From NCBI GenBank assembly GCA_029338835.1, contig JAQYBD010000012.1, positions 1 through 64,000 of the forward strand: DNA of 64,000 nucleotides, in the 5' to 3' direction. Below, piece after piece: positions 39,112-47,699 of this stretch; the first letter of the stretch is position 1; each line of letters opens with the position of its first letter. This DNA is from Selenomonadaceae bacterium. GTDB lineage: Bacteria > Bacillota > Negativicutes > Selenomonadales > Selenomonadaceae. The translations under genes and the position numbers were made by a program. The notes below the pieces were generated by a model. That model was given only the letters and a program-made list of their open reading frames with translations. It was not told the DNA's origin and did not search any database.

Positions 39112-40152
39112 ATGAAAGCTGGCGTTTTCTATAAAGAAGGAGACATTCGCTTTGATGATTTCGCTGATCCTGTATGCGGCGATGATGATGTCATCATCAA
39201 GGTCAAAGCCGCTGGTATCTGTGGTTCCGATCCCCCGCGTATCCTGAATCTCTGGAAATATCCGCGTCCGCAGGTTCCTGGCCATGAGTTTGCCGGTACA
39301 ATCGCAGAAGTCGGCAAGAACGTAAAGAACTTCAAGCTCGATGATGCGGTCGTAGCTCAGCCGCTGATTCCCTGCCGCAAATGCGAGAATTGCGAAGAAG
39401 GCCATTTCTCCATGTGCAATGATATGCAGATGCTTGGTGCGGATCTGCCGGGCGGTTTTGCCCAGTATGTGCGCGTTCCAGCTACGAATATCCAGCATAT
39501 TGAATGCGAGAATCTGGAAGAAGCTGCGCTCATCGAGCCGTGCGCCGTTGCTCTGTATGGTGTCCTCGGCATTCGCCCGGAAATCGGTGATACGGTAGCC
39601 ATCCTGGGCTGCGGCACGATTGGACAGCTCGTCCTGCAGTGGTTCCGTCTTGCCGGTGTTCATCGCATCATCGCGGTGGATATCTCGAAGAAAAAGCTCG
39701 AAGAAGCGAAAGCCCTCGGCGCAGATATCTGCATCAACGGTATGGAACAGGATACGGTGGAAGCTGTCCTGGAGGCAACGCATGGCAAGGGTGTAGACAT
39801 CGCCATGGAGACGGCTGGTTCGAAGATCACGCAGGAACAGTGCCTGCTGGTCACGAAGAAACGCGGCCGCATCGGTTATCTCGGCATTGCCCGCTCGGAT
39901 ATCCTGCTGAAGGAGAAATCCTTCGAGAGCATCTTCCGTCATGAACTGACGTTGCGCGGCTTCTGGAATTCGTATGGCAGCCCGTTCCCGGGACCGGCCT
40001 GGGTGAAGAGCATCCGTGCCCTGGAAGACGGTAAGATCCAGTTCAAGCCTTTGATCTCGCATCGTTTCCCGCTGGAAAAGGTGAGCGATGCTTTCCAGAT
40101 GATCAAGGAGCGTAAAGAAGAATACAATAAGATCCTGTTTGTTATGGACTAA
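39112..40152 (+). CDS. Zinc-dependent polyol-phosphate dehydrogenase (GatD-like)
   Basis: Medium-chain dehydrogenase of 346 residues expected to oxidise the PTS product, a polyol phosphate, to a ketose phosphate with NAD. Catalytic-zinc residues are in 'AAGICGSDPPRI' and 'GHEFAGTI'. The structural-zinc loop has four Cys in 'CRKCENCEEGHFSMC'. The Rossmann motif is 'ILGCGTIGQLVLQW'. 'GFWNSYGSPFPGPAW' near residue 285 matches the 'SWMNYSSPWPGQEW' stretch of galactitol-1-phosphate dehydrogenase, placing it close to GatD. Related enzymes act on arabitol phosphate. It lies directly downstream of the PTS genes. Confidence 0.88.
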   Translation: MKAGVFYKEGDIRFDDFADPVCGDDDVIIKVKAAGICGSDPPRILNLWKYPRPQVPGHEFAGTIAEVGKNVKNFKLDDAVVAQPLIPCRKCENCEEGHFSMCNDMQMLGADLPGGFAQYVRVPATNIQHIECENLEEAALIEPCAVALYGVLGIRPEIGDTVAILGCGTIGQLVLQWFRLAGVHRIIAVDISKKKLEEAKALGADICINGMEQDTVEAVLEATHGKGVDIAMETAGSKITQEQCLLVTKKRGRIGYLGIARSDILLKEKSFESIFRHELTLRGFWNSYGSPFPGPAWVKSIRALEDGKIQFKPLISHRFPLEKVSDAFQMIKERKEEYNKILFVMD

Positions 40153-40164
40153 GGAGGTTTCCTC

Positions 40165-41202
40165 ATGAAAGCACTTGTAAAAATGGAGCCGGGCGCAGGC
40201 CATTGGGAAGTTATCGACAAACCGGAGCCGGTACCAGGCGAGGGTCAGGTCAAGATCAAAGTTGAATATATCGGCATCTGCGGCAGTGATCTGCATACGT
40301 ATGAAGGCCATTATAATGTCAATGCAAAAGGCTTGACGATTGGTCATGAGTTCGCTGGTGTTGTGGCAGAAGTCGGTCCTGGTGTTACGAATGTCAAAGT
40401 CGGTGACCGTGTGACGAGTGAAACGACCTTCACGGTTTGCGGTGAATGCCGCTACTGCAAGGAAGGCCTTTACAACCTTTGCCCGACGCGCAAAGGCCTG
40501 GGAACGCAGCAGGATGGTGCCATGGCACAGTACGTACTGGCACGTGCCAAGAGCTGCCATATCCTGCCAGAGAATGTGACGACGCGTCAGGCCAGCATCA
40601 CGGAAGCAGCTTGCTGTGCCCATCACGGCGTAGCGAAAGCCAAGATCAACCCGGGCGACATCGTCCTGGTCCTTGGCCCTGGCCCTATCGGCCTTCTGAC
40701 GGCACAGTGCGTCATGGCTCGGGGCGGTCGTGTTGTCATGACCGGCCTTACGCAGGATGCTGGACGTCTCAAGATCGCTAAAGAGAAATTCGGTGTGGAA
40801 CACATCGTCGATGTCCAGAAGGAAGATGTCAAAGCGCTGGTCAATGAGCTGACGGATGGCTATGGTGCAGATGTCTGCTATGACTGCACGGGTGCTGTCC
40901 CGTCCATGCAGCTTGGCATGGATCTCCTGCGCAAACAGGGTCAGTATGTCCAGATCGGCCTCTTTGCAAGAGATGTCGTGGAAGTCGACTTCTCGAAGAT
41001 CATCCAGAAAGAGCTGGTCGTTTCCGGCAGCCGCAGCCAGAATACGCATGACTGGGAGCCGACGCTCAAGCTCATGAGCGAAGGCAAGATCAATGCCGAT
41101 AAGATGATCACGCATGAGGTCGGCATCGATGAGTGGGATAAGGCATACCATCTCCTCAAGAGCGGCCAGGCAACGAAAATCGTCATGCATCCGATCGGCT
41201 GA
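40165..41202 (+). CDS. Zinc-dependent alcohol dehydrogenase, sorbitol dehydrogenase-like
   Basis: Second medium-chain dehydrogenase, 345 residues, only moderately like its neighbour. Zinc ligands: 'GICGSDLHTYEGHY', 'GHEFAGVVAEVG' and the four-Cys loop 'CGECRYCKEGLYNLC'. The Rossmann motif is 'VLGPGPIGLLTAQ'. It has 'TEAACCAHHGV' where many relatives carry a Glu zinc ligand followed by 'PLAVAxH'. AAGGAGG lies nine bases before the ATG, 12 bases after the first dehydrogenase. It may oxidise a different isomer or phosphate position of the polyol. Substrate unknown. Confidence 0.87.
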   Translation: MKALVKMEPGAGHWEVIDKPEPVPGEGQVKIKVEYIGICGSDLHTYEGHYNVNAKGLTIGHEFAGVVAEVGPGVTNVKVGDRVTSETTFTVCGECRYCKEGLYNLCPTRKGLGTQQDGAMAQYVLARAKSCHILPENVTTRQASITEAACCAHHGVAKAKINPGDIVLVLGPGPIGLLTAQCVMARGGRVVMTGLTQDAGRLKIAKEKFGVEHIVDVQKEDVKALVNELTDGYGADVCYDCTGAVPSMQLGMDLLRKQGQYVQIGLFARDVVEVDFSKIIQKELVVSGSRSQNTHDWEPTLKLMSEGKINADKMITHEVGIDEWDKAYHLLKSGQATKIVMHPIG

Positions 41203-41214
41203 GGAGGTTGCAGC

Positions 41215-41673
41215 ATGAAACCTATCATTGTTATGGCATCCGATCATGCTGGTTTCCGCATGAAAGAGTTCGTGAAACAGCAGCTGGAAGATGCCGGTTA
41301 CACGGTTGAAGATTACGGCACGCATAGCGAGGACTCTGTTGACACAGCACCATATGCTTTCCGTGTCGGCGAGGAAGTCGCGGCGCATCCAGAAGAGAAG
41401 AAGGGCATCCTGATCTGCGGTACTGGCCTTGGCATGTCAATCGCTGCCAATAAGGTGAAAGGCGTTCGCGCACCGCTGGTCCATGATCTTTTCTCAGCCA
41501 AGATGACGGTTGAGCATAATCATGCCAATGTCCTTTGCATGGGCGCTCGTGTCATTGCCCCCAATATGGCTTGGGAGATCACGAAGGTCTGGCTCGCCAC
41601 GGAACCGCTGTACGGCGGCAAGTATGAACGCCGCGTCCAGCAGATCACGGATTACGACAATAAGCGGGGCTGA
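41215..41673 (+). CDS. rpiB: Ribose-5-phosphate isomerase B family protein (RpiB/LacAB)
   Basis: Sugar-phosphate isomerase of 152 residues. 'ASDHAGFRMKE' at the N-terminus and 'ICGTGLGMSIAANKVKGVRA' (active-site Cys) are the family motifs. 'VEHNHANVLCMGARV' holds the conserved His/Asn. It probably interconverts ribose- and ribulose-5-phosphate or allose/allulose phosphates. LacA/LacB-type galactose isomerase activity is possible but less likely without tagatose enzymes. GAGGAGG lies eight bases before the ATG, 12 bases after the dehydrogenase. Confidence 0.92.
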   Translation: MKPIIVMASDHAGFRMKEFVKQQLEDAGYTVEDYGTHSEDSVDTAPYAFRVGEEVAAHPEEKKGILICGTGLGMSIAANKVKGVRAPLVHDLFSAKMTVEHNHANVLCMGARVIAPNMAWEITKVWLATEPLYGGKYERRVQQITDYDNKRG

Positions 41674-41676
41674 GGT

Positions 41677-42369
41677 ATGGGCAGAAAAGCAGGATTTTCT
41701 GTTGACCTTCCCAATCTTTCGGCGTCGGTATCGTGCATGGATCTCGGTCACATCGCTGATGAGATTGAGCATGTAGAGGCATCTCCTGTACGGTTTTGGC
41801 ATTATGATATCGTGGATGGGAAGTTCAACCAGTGCCTGATCCTTGGCGATCAGCTTTATGGATATCTGGCCGCCCACTCGGATCTGCCCATCGAACTCCA
41901 CATTGCAGCATATGATCCCTTGCGGTACGTTGAACTGTTTTCAAGGTTCCGCCTGGATTATGTGGCTGTCCATGCGGAGGCCATGGATGAACCGAATCGC
42001 GTTTTTGAGAAAATCCGCGAGTTCGGTGCAGAACCGGTGCTGGCTTATCGCGCCGAGACACCTCCGGGTGCTGATTTTGAAGCGTTGGCTTCACAATGTG
42101 CATGGATCCTGAAACTCACGGTGAATCCGGGATTTTCCGGTCAGACGATTCAGGAAGCAGCTTTAAAGCACATCCGCATGATGCGGACGCGCTTAAAGGC
42201 GGCGCATCTGACCCAGCCAATCCAGGCGGATGGCAGTGTCAATCTGCAGATGATCCGCAAAATGCACGAAGCAGGAGCAAATTTGTTCACAGGAGGAACC
42301 AGCGGCCTCTTCCGCAAGGGAAAGACGGTTCGCGAAAATGCAGAAGACCTCTTGTGTGCTGCAGAATGA
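41677..42369 (+). CDS. Divergent ribulose-phosphate 3-epimerase-like protein
   Basis: TIM-barrel sugar-phosphate epimerase relative of 230 residues. Recognisable but altered motifs: '[13 protein letters not shown]' (Rpe has HxDxMDGxFVPN), '[10 protein letters not shown]' (DVHLMVxxP), '[10 protein letters not shown]' and 'IQADGSVN' (xVDGGI). The metal-binding His/Asp positions appear kept, so it may be an active epimerase on another substrate, for example allulose-6-phosphate or a 4-epimer. It is three bases after rpiB, while a canonical rpe closes the same operon at 44923, so it is not simply a spare copy. Confidence 0.82.
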   Translation: MGRKAGFSVDLPNLSASVSCMDLGHIADEIEHVEASPVRFWHYDIVDGKFNQCLILGDQLYGYLAAHSDLPIELHIAAYDPLRYVELFSRFRLDYVAVHAEAMDEPNRVFEKIREFGAEPVLAYRAETPPGADFEALASQCAWILKLTVNPGFSGQTIQEAALKHIRMMRTRLKAAHLTQPIQADGSVNLQMIRKMHEAGANLFTGGTSGLFRKGKTVRENAEDLLCAAE

Positions 42370-42388
42370 AAATGAAGGAGAAGATAGC

Positions 42389-43210
42389 ATGGCAAATGAA
42401 GAAGCGATGAAGCGCGCTCGTCACTTGCGCGCCAATATCGTCCGCATGCTTACGAAAGCGGGCTCAGGGCATCCAGGTGGATCCCTTTCGATTATCGACA
42501 TCTTGAACGTCCTTTACTTCGAGGAAATGAACATTGATCCGAAGAATCCGAAAATGGAGGATCGCGATCGCTTTGTTCTCTCCAAAGGACATGCTGCACC
42601 GGCACTTTATGCCGTACTGGCAGAAAAAGGCTATTTCCCGGAAGAAGAACTCTGGAAGCTCAGGAAGACGGGCGCAATCCTCCAGGGTCATCCGGACATG
42701 AAGAAGATACCGGGCGTGGATATGTCAACGGGTTCGCTGGGCCAGGGCCTTTCGGCCGCCAACGGCATGGCCATTGCTGCCAAGCTGAACAAGAAATCTT
42801 ACCGTGTTTATGCCGCTGCTGGTGACGGTGAGATCCAGGAAGGGCAGATCTGGGAAGCAGCCATGAGTGCAGCTCATTACAAGCTTGATAATCTGATCCT
42901 GTTCGTGGATTGGAATGGACTCCAGATTGACGGACCGAATGACGAAGTCATGACGGTAGCTCCGATTGATGCGAAATTCCGTGCTTTCGGCTGGAATGTC
43001 ATCTCCATCAACGGTCATGATTACGATGCCATCCGCGGTGCTATCGCTGCCGCAAAGAGCGTGAAAGGAAAACCGACGGCAATCGTTGCGACGACGGTCA
43101 AAGGCAAGGGTGTATCCTTTATGGAGAATCAGGTTGGCTGGCATGGCAAGGCTCCGAATGAAGAGCAGTGCCAGGAGGCTCTCAAGGAACTGGAAGGAGG
43201 CGAGGCGTAA
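42389..43210 (+). CDS. Transketolase, N-terminal subunit
   Basis: TPP-binding half of a split transketolase, 273 residues. '[15 protein letters not shown]' and '[15 protein letters not shown]' carry the conserved His residues. '[15 protein letters not shown]' is the TPP/metal motif. AAGGAGAAG precedes the ATG at 42389, and the stop overlaps the next ATG as TAATG. With the C-terminal subunit it transfers two-carbon units between xylulose-5-phosphate and aldose phosphates, linking the polyol ketose phosphate to glycolysis. Confidence 0.95.
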   Translation: MANEEAMKRARHLRANIVRMLTKAGSGHPGGSLSIIDILNVLYFEEMNIDPKNPKMEDRDRFVLSKGHAAPALYAVLAEKGYFPEEELWKLRKTGAILQGHPDMKKIPGVDMSTGSLGQGLSAANGMAIAAKLNKKSYRVYAAAGDGEIQEGQIWEAAMSAAHYKLDNLILFVDWNGLQIDGPNDEVMTVAPIDAKFRAFGWNVISINGHDYDAIRGAIAAAKSVKGKPTAIVATTVKGKGVSFMENQVGWHGKAPNEEQCQEALKELEGGEA

Positions 43211-44127
43211 TGGCAACAGCAACACGCGCAGCTTACGGCAAGTTGCTTGAAACGGAATTGTACAAGAACGAAGATATCGTCGTTTTGGATGCGGATCTTG
43301 GCAATGCAACGAAATCGATTGCCTTCAAGAAGGTTGCGCCGGAACGTTATTTGGATATGGGTATTTCGGAAGCAGATATGATGGGAACGGCAGCAGGTCT
43401 GGCGACTTGCGGCAAGATCCCTATCGCCAGCACGTTTGCCATCTTTGCGGCTGGCCGTGCTTTCGAGCAGATCCGCAATTCCATCTGCTATCCGCGTCTC
43501 AACGTCAAGATCGCCGCAACGCATGCAGGCCTTACGGTCGGTGAGGATGGCGGCAGCCATCAGGCTATCGAGGATATCTCCTTGATGCGCAGCCTGCCGA
43601 ACATGACGGTCATCAATCCGGCGGATGCCAAGGAAGCGGAAGAAGCTATCAAGGCCGCCATCCAGTATTATGGCCCGGTCTACATCCGTCTGGGACGTGC
43701 CGCTGTCCCGGATATCCATGATGAGAATTATCAGTTCAATTGGGGCAAGGGCGAAGTCCTCTCTGAAGGTGATGATGTTGCTCTCGTGGCAACGGGCATC
43801 ATGGTCGCAAAAGCGATGGAAGCTGCCAAAGAGCTGGCAAAAGATGGCATCCATGCCCGCGTGATCAATATCCACACGATCAAACCTCTGGATGAGGAGC
43901 TGATCATTGAGACGGCCAAGAAGACGGGGCACATCGTGACGTGCGAAGAGCACAGCGTCATCGGCGGCCTGGGTTCTGCTGTGGCAGAGGTTCTGGCAAA
44001 GAATTGCCCGACGCGTCAGGATTTCATCGGCGTTCAGGATGTCTTCGGCCAGTCCGGCAAGCCGGCTGAACTCCTGGAGAAGTATGGTTTGACGGTGGAA
44101 GCAATCGTTAAAGCAGCCAAGAATTAA
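43210..44127 (+). CDS. Transketolase, C-terminal subunit
   Basis: Pyrimidine-binding half of the split transketolase, 305 residues. 'YLDMGISEADMMGTAAGLA' contains the catalytic Glu, and 'AATHAGLTVGEDGGSHQAIED' is conserved in the family. A C-terminal transketolase domain (TCEEHSVIGGLGSAVAEVL) completes it. The ATG at 43210 shares a base with the N-subunit stop, enforcing equal synthesis. A terminator-like hairpin follows, before the aldolase gene. Confidence 0.95.
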   Translation: MATATRAAYGKLLETELYKNEDIVVLDADLGNATKSIAFKKVAPERYLDMGISEADMMGTAAGLATCGKIPIASTFAIFAAGRAFEQIRNSICYPRLNVKIAATHAGLTVGEDGGSHQAIEDISLMRSLPNMTVINPADAKEAEEAIKAAIQYYGPVYIRLGRAAVPDIHDENYQFNWGKGEVLSEGDDVALVATGIMVAKAMEAAKELAKDGIHARVINIHTIKPLDEELIIETAKKTGHIVTCEEHSVIGGLGSAVAEVLAKNCPTRQDFIGVQDVFGQSGKPAELLEKYGLTVEAIVKAAKN

Positions 44128-44134
44128 GTGAACG

Positions 44135-44180
44135 ATGCCTTCTGTTTTTGCTTTGTTTCGAAAACAGGAGGCATTTTTTT
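44135..44180 (+). terminator. Terminator-like hairpin inside the polyol operon
   Basis: ATGCCTTCTGTTTT pairs with AAAACAGGAGGCAT (one mismatch), followed by seven T. It lies between the transketolase genes and the aldolase gene, and would lower or end transcription before the last two genes. No clear new promoter is seen beyond it. Confidence 0.85.
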
Positions 44181-44212
44181 CGGTAACAATTGGGATGGGA
44201 GGGCACGCGATC

Positions 44213-44890
44213 ATGAAATTAGTGATTGATGATGCAGACACGAAGAAGATTCAACATATCTGGGAATATTATCCCTGTGCTGGTGTTACGACCAATCCCA
44301 GCATATTGGCCAAAGCCGGCAGGCCTCCTTTTGAGGTACTCCGGGAAATCCGTGCCATCATTGGTCAGGACGCGGAACTCCATGCACAGGTCATCGCCAG
44401 CGATGCAGATGGGATGATGCGTGATGCTGAGCGCATCCGCAAAGAGCTGGGGGAGAATACGTTCGTCAAGGTTCCGGCCGTGCCGGAAGGCTTCAAGGCC
44501 ATGAAAGCAATCCACAAAGCAGGCATCAAGATTACGGCAACGGCCATTTATACGCCGATGCAGGCGTATCTGGCCGGGATGGCAGGTGCTTCTTATGCGG
44601 CTCCGTATATCAATCGCATTGATAACATGGGGTATGATGGCATTCATGTTGCCTGCGAAATCCAGGATATCTTTACGAAAAATGAGATTCCCTGCGAGAT
44701 CCTGGCGGCAAGTTTCAAGAACAGCCAGCAGGTCCTGGCACTCTGCAAACACGGTATCGGTGCCGCGACAGTGGCCTGCGATGTCATTGAAGGTTTTGTC
44801 AAGAATGCGGCAATCGATGCGGCTGTAGAAGCGTTCCAGGCAGATTTTGCCGGTCTGGTCGGCCAGGGGAAAACGATGGCTTCGTGCTGA
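44213..44890 (+). CDS. Fructose-6-phosphate aldolase / small transaldolase-like protein
   Basis: Class I aldolase fold of 225 residues. It aligns along its length with fructose-6-phosphate aldolase: '[14 protein letters not shown]', the Schiff-base Lys in '[11 protein letters not shown]', '[19 protein letters not shown]', 'APYINRID' and '[11 protein letters not shown]'. It could cleave fructose-6-phosphate or act as a small transaldolase, completing the non-oxidative pentose phosphate steps. TGGGAGGG lies upstream of the ATG at 44213. It sits between a terminator-like hairpin and rpe. Confidence 0.9.
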   Translation: MKLVIDDADTKKIQHIWEYYPCAGVTTNPSILAKAGRPPFEVLREIRAIIGQDAELHAQVIASDADGMMRDAERIRKELGENTFVKVPAVPEGFKAMKAIHKAGIKITATAIYTPMQAYLAGMAGASYAAPYINRIDNMGYDGIHVACEIQDIFTKNEIPCEILAASFKNSQQVLALCKHGIGAATVACDVIEGFVKNAAIDAAVEAFQADFAGLVGQGKTMASC

Positions 44891-44922
44891 ATGGGTCAAG
44901 AGAAAGAAAAGGAGAAACTGAT

Positions 44923-45567
44923 ATGATTAAAGTTGCACCGTCCATTTTGTCGGCTGATTTTGCCGAATTGGGAGCAGAAGTACAGAGAGTAGATCAGGCA
45001 GGCGCAGATTATATCCATATTGATGTCATGGATGGCACCTTTGTGCCGAATATCACGCTGGGCTCTCCTGTGGTGAAGGCTCTTCGCAAAGTAACGAAAA
45101 AGCCGTTTGATGTCCATCTGATGGTCGAGCATCCGGAAACACAGATTGCAGCCTTTGCCGATGCGGGTGCAGATATCATCTCGTTCCATATCGAGGCTGC
45201 CAAGCACAGTCATCGTCTCGTGCAGCAGATCAAATCACATGGTGTCAAAGCTGCGGCAGTATTGAATCCTGGCACGAGCCTGGCCAGCATTGAGGAAATA
45301 TTGGGAGATCTGGATATGGTCCTTCTCATGACGGTCAACCCTGGCTTCGGCGGTCAGAAATTCATTGCCAGCCAGCTCGAGAAAATCAGCCGGCTTCGCC
45401 AGACGATCGATGAGATGCAATACCATTGTGATATTGAAGTCGATGGCGGCATCAACAGTGTGACGTCGCAGCAGGTACGAGAGGCTGGCGCGAACGTTTT
45501 GGTGGCAGGCTCCGCTGTTTATGGTGCGGCAGACATGAAGAAAGCCATCGCGGATATCCGCGGCTGA
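44923..45567 (+). CDS. rpe: Ribulose-phosphate 3-epimerase
   Basis: Interconverts ribulose-5- and xylulose-5-phosphate, 214 residues. All canonical motifs are present: '[17 protein letters not shown]', '[10 protein letters not shown]', 'FHIEAAKH', '[12 protein letters not shown]' and 'IEVDGGIN'. AAGGAG lies nine bases before the ATG. It is the last gene of the polyol module and is followed by a strong terminator. Confidence 0.97.
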   Translation: MIKVAPSILSADFAELGAEVQRVDQAGADYIHIDVMDGTFVPNITLGSPVVKALRKVTKKPFDVHLMVEHPETQIAAFADAGADIISFHIEAAKHSHRLVQQIKSHGVKAAAVLNPGTSLASIEEILGDLDMVLLMTVNPGFGGQKFIASQLEKISRLRQTIDEMQYHCDIEVDGGINSVTSQQVREAGANVLVAGSAVYGAADMKKAIADIRG

Positions 45568-45608
45568 TAGGAATTAGAGGAGCGTACGCGCTCGGATATT
45601 GCTTGCAT

Positions 45609-45649
45609 CAAAAAATCCTGCTGGATTTTTCTTATTCAGCAGGATTTTT
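45609..45649 (+). terminator. Rho-independent terminator of the polyol module
   Basis: AAAAAATCCTGCTG pairs with CAGCAGGATTTTT around a 13-base loop. The left arm matches the terminator at 34492-34532 over 15 bases. Confidence 0.93.
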
Positions 45650-45813
45650 CTATTGTTATCGCGAAAAGATAATTGTTAAATAGCGAAAGTTTCCCAGTAA
45701 GGATTTCAGTATATTGCAGAGAGCAAGCGCATTATAGAAGAAACAGGCCAGACAAGTGAGCAAGGTGGATGGTTGGAATGCAGGGGCTGAGCGGGGCTGC
45801 CAGGAGGTCTGTC

Positions 45814-46236
45814 ATGAAAAAGGTTGGTTTTGAGGAACGGTTGGATGATATCATGGTCTGTGCTGCTATCCGTTTGCAGAAGCGGATGGCAATGGTTGGT
45901 TCGTTCCGGGGACTCGTCGGTTATCTGACACGTGCCGGGCTCTGGGCGGATATGGGCGTGCGCAAACTGCAGGGGCTGAGCCGCAGTGAGGTCGAAGACC
46001 GTGCGGCCATGGCACTTGCCAGGAAATTGCGCCGGGCGCGCAAGACCGGTACGCTGCGGGCTGTCCTGCAACAGCTAAATATGCAGGAACTATTGCAGCC
46101 GCGAGCCAAAGAGCATGCTGTGCATCAGGGATCGCCGGTTGCCTTGCGCATGCTGGTCGGTGAGGCGCCGTATGCGGAGCGCATGACGGTCCGGAAAGCG
46201 AGGTGTCCCCAACGAGCCTTGCGGCTCGTCCGCTGA
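45814..46236 (+). CDS. Hypothetical basic protein, 140 residues
   Basis: Not recognised. AGGAGG lies six bases before the ATG at 45814; ATGs at 45769 and 45778 have no such site. The protein is rich in Arg, Leu and Ala, with a predicted helical first half (ERLDDIMVCAAIRLQKRMAM), a segment rich in Lys/Arg near residues 66-80 (ALARKLRRARKTG), and an Arg-rich C-terminus (RKARCPQRALRLVR). It has no signal peptide, transmembrane helix or known motif. The last codons encode a perfect RNA hairpin (ACGAGCC / GGCTCGT at 46212-46229), so the end of the frame may be shaped by RNA structure. It is isolated between terminators. A nucleic-acid-binding role is only a guess from charge. Confidence 0.5.
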   Translation: MKKVGFEERLDDIMVCAAIRLQKRMAMVGSFRGLVGYLTRAGLWADMGVRKLQGLSRSEVEDRAAMALARKLRRARKTGTLRAVLQQLNMQELLQPRAKEHAVHQGSPVALRMLVGEAPYAERMTVRKARCPQRALRLVR

Positions 46237-46272
46237 GCAAGGAGAAGACGGGCGAAATGGGCAGAATGAATG

Positions 46273-46305
46273 AATGCCGTGCTGGCAATGAGTTGGCACG
46301 GCATT
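46273..46305. terminator. Bidirectional hairpin between convergent genes
   Basis: AATGCCGTGC and GCACGGCATT form a perfect ten-pair stem with a 13-base loop. It lies between the hypothetical gene and the convergent flavodiiron gene, with a short T-rich tail on the + strand. Confidence 0.65.
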
Positions 46306-46328
46306 TCATATATCATAGACTGGATTTT

Positions 46329-47495
46329 TTATTTGCAGAGGGACTGCACAGCATCGGTTAGCTTCTGCAAGTCTTCTGCAGAGGGAACGTTTGCAAGGCG
46401 CTGCTTGTCAAGGACAATCTCACAGCCAGCGGCTTTGAGTTCTTCCTCCACCTGGCCGATGCTCTGCCCGCCCCAGCCATAGGAACCGAACGCGAAAGCC
46501 TGGCGTCCCTTCGGCGCAAGGCCCTTGAGGTAGCAGAGGAATCCGGCCACCGTCGGCAGCATCTGGTTGTTGATGGTTGGCGAACCGACTGCAAGGTATT
46601 TGCTCGTGAGGATCTCGGTCATGATGTCGGAGAGTGCATTTTCCTTGATATCGTAGAAAACAGCGGGAACACCCTGCTGCTGGAACGCTTCCGCAATCGT
46701 GCGCGCCATGGTCTCTGTGGAGTGCCACATGGTATCGAAGACGACGACGGCACGCTCTTCGAGGGTTCCGGTGGACCATTCCTGGTAGAGCTGGAGGATG
46801 TCTTTGACGTGGCTGCGCCAGATGAGACCGTGCCCCGTGGCAATCATGCTGATCTCGAGATCATGCAGGGCCTTGAGGGCGGCCTGGGCTTGACGGCCGT
46901 AGAGCATGAGGATGTTGGCATAATATTTCTTGGCTTCGAAGAATACGGTGGGCAGATCGTTGTCATCATCATAGCGGCAGCCGGAAGCCAGGTGCTGGCC
47001 GAATGCATCGTTGGAGAACAGGATCGTTTCTTCCGGACAGTAGGTGACCATGCTGTCGGGCCAGTGCAGCATCGGCGTCGGGATGAACTGCAGCGTGCGT
47101 TTGCCGATGGAAAGCGTATCGCCAGCCTTGACGCCGATATACGGCAGGTCGCCGTAATGAGCCTTGAGGCCTTTGAGCCCATTGGGCAGGCTCGTGATGA
47201 CCTTGGCCTGCGGGCAGTGCTGCATCATGAAGGGGATGGCGCCGGAGTGGTCTGGCTCTACGTGGCTGGAAACGATATAGTCAATCTTGGCTGGATCGAT
47301 GATGGAAGCGATGCGCTCCAGGAGTTCTTCCTTGAAGGGTTCCTTGACGGTATCGATGAGGGTGATTTTTTCATCGAGGATCAGGTAAGCGTTATAGCTC
47401 GAACCACGGCTCGTCTCATATCCATGAAAGCTGCGCATGGACCAATCGATTGCGCCGACCCAGTAGATGCCTTTGCGGATTTCAACTGCTTGCAT
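46329..47495 (-). CDS. FprA-family flavodiiron protein (A-type flavoprotein)
   Basis: Cytosolic oxygen- or NO-reducing enzyme that protects anaerobes, 388 residues. The N-terminal metallo-beta-lactamase-like domain carries the di-iron ligands: 'SSHVEPDHSGAIP', 'TPMLHWPDSM', 'FSNDAFG' and 'ATGHGLIWR'. The C-terminal flavodoxin domain (from about residue 250) starts 'VVFDTMWHSTETMA' and binds FMN. It has no rubredoxin or flavin reductase fusion, so an external electron donor is needed. AGAGGG lies before the ATG on the minus strand. It is divergent from the RND efflux genes. Confidence 0.94.
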   Translation of the reverse strand: MQAVEIRKGIYWVGAIDWSMRSFHGYETSRGSSYNAYLILDEKITLIDTVKEPFKEELLERIASIIDPAKIDYIVSSHVEPDHSGAIPFMMQHCPQAKVITSLPNGLKGLKAHYGDLPYIGVKAGDTLSIGKRTLQFIPTPMLHWPDSMVTYCPEETILFSNDAFGQHLASGCRYDDDNDLPTVFFEAKKYYANILMLYGRQAQAALKALHDLEISMIATGHGLIWRSHVKDILQLYQEWSTGTLEERAVVVFDTMWHSTETMARTIAEAFQQQGVPAVFYDIKENALSDIMTEILTSKYLAVGSPTINNQMLPTVAGFLCYLKGLAPKGRQAFAFGSYGWGGQSIGQVEEELKAAGCEIVLDKQRLANVPSAEDLQKLTDAVQSLCK

Positions 47496-47555
47496 AATGT
47501 ACCCTCTTTCTTTTGCTGAACGAATGAGCGAAGTTATAGTTGTTACGCATTTTAT

Positions 47556-47583
47556 TTTATATCGATTCCTTTGTTCTTGTAAA
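47556..47583 (-). promoter_or_regulatory. Promoter of the flavodiiron gene
   Basis: Read on the minus strand, TTTACA (47583-47578) and TATAAA (47561-47556) are 16 bases apart, ahead of the flavodiiron start at 47495. Confidence 0.55.
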
Positions 47584-47607
47584 CATGCAAATTCCGAAAA
47601 TAAAGGA

Positions 47608-47637
47608 TTGACAACGAAAATTTTTCATCAATATATT
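47608..47637 (+). promoter_or_regulatory. Promoter of the RND efflux genes
   Basis: TTGACA at 47608-47613 and TATATT at 47632-47637 are 18 bases apart, about 60 bases before the start of the membrane fusion protein gene. Confidence 0.65.
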
Positions 47638-47699
47638 TGCTATCCGTGTCCTGATGCGGTAGGCTGTAAGAAACAGCAGGAAAGGCAGGAGCATGCAAT

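Noticed and set aside
39112-40152. Firm assignment of the first dehydrogenase as galactitol-1-phosphate dehydrogenase
   Set aside because: The motif match to GatD is good, but the tagatose-phosphate enzymes needed for galactitol are missing, so the substrate is left open.
37756-41388. A continuous open frame of about 1210 codons on the minus strand across the polyol operon
   Set aside because: It lies opposite clear PTS and dehydrogenase genes with good ribosome-binding sites. Its predicted protein is low-complexity (Asp/Arg/His/Leu-rich) and it arises from the strong codon bias of the + strand genes.
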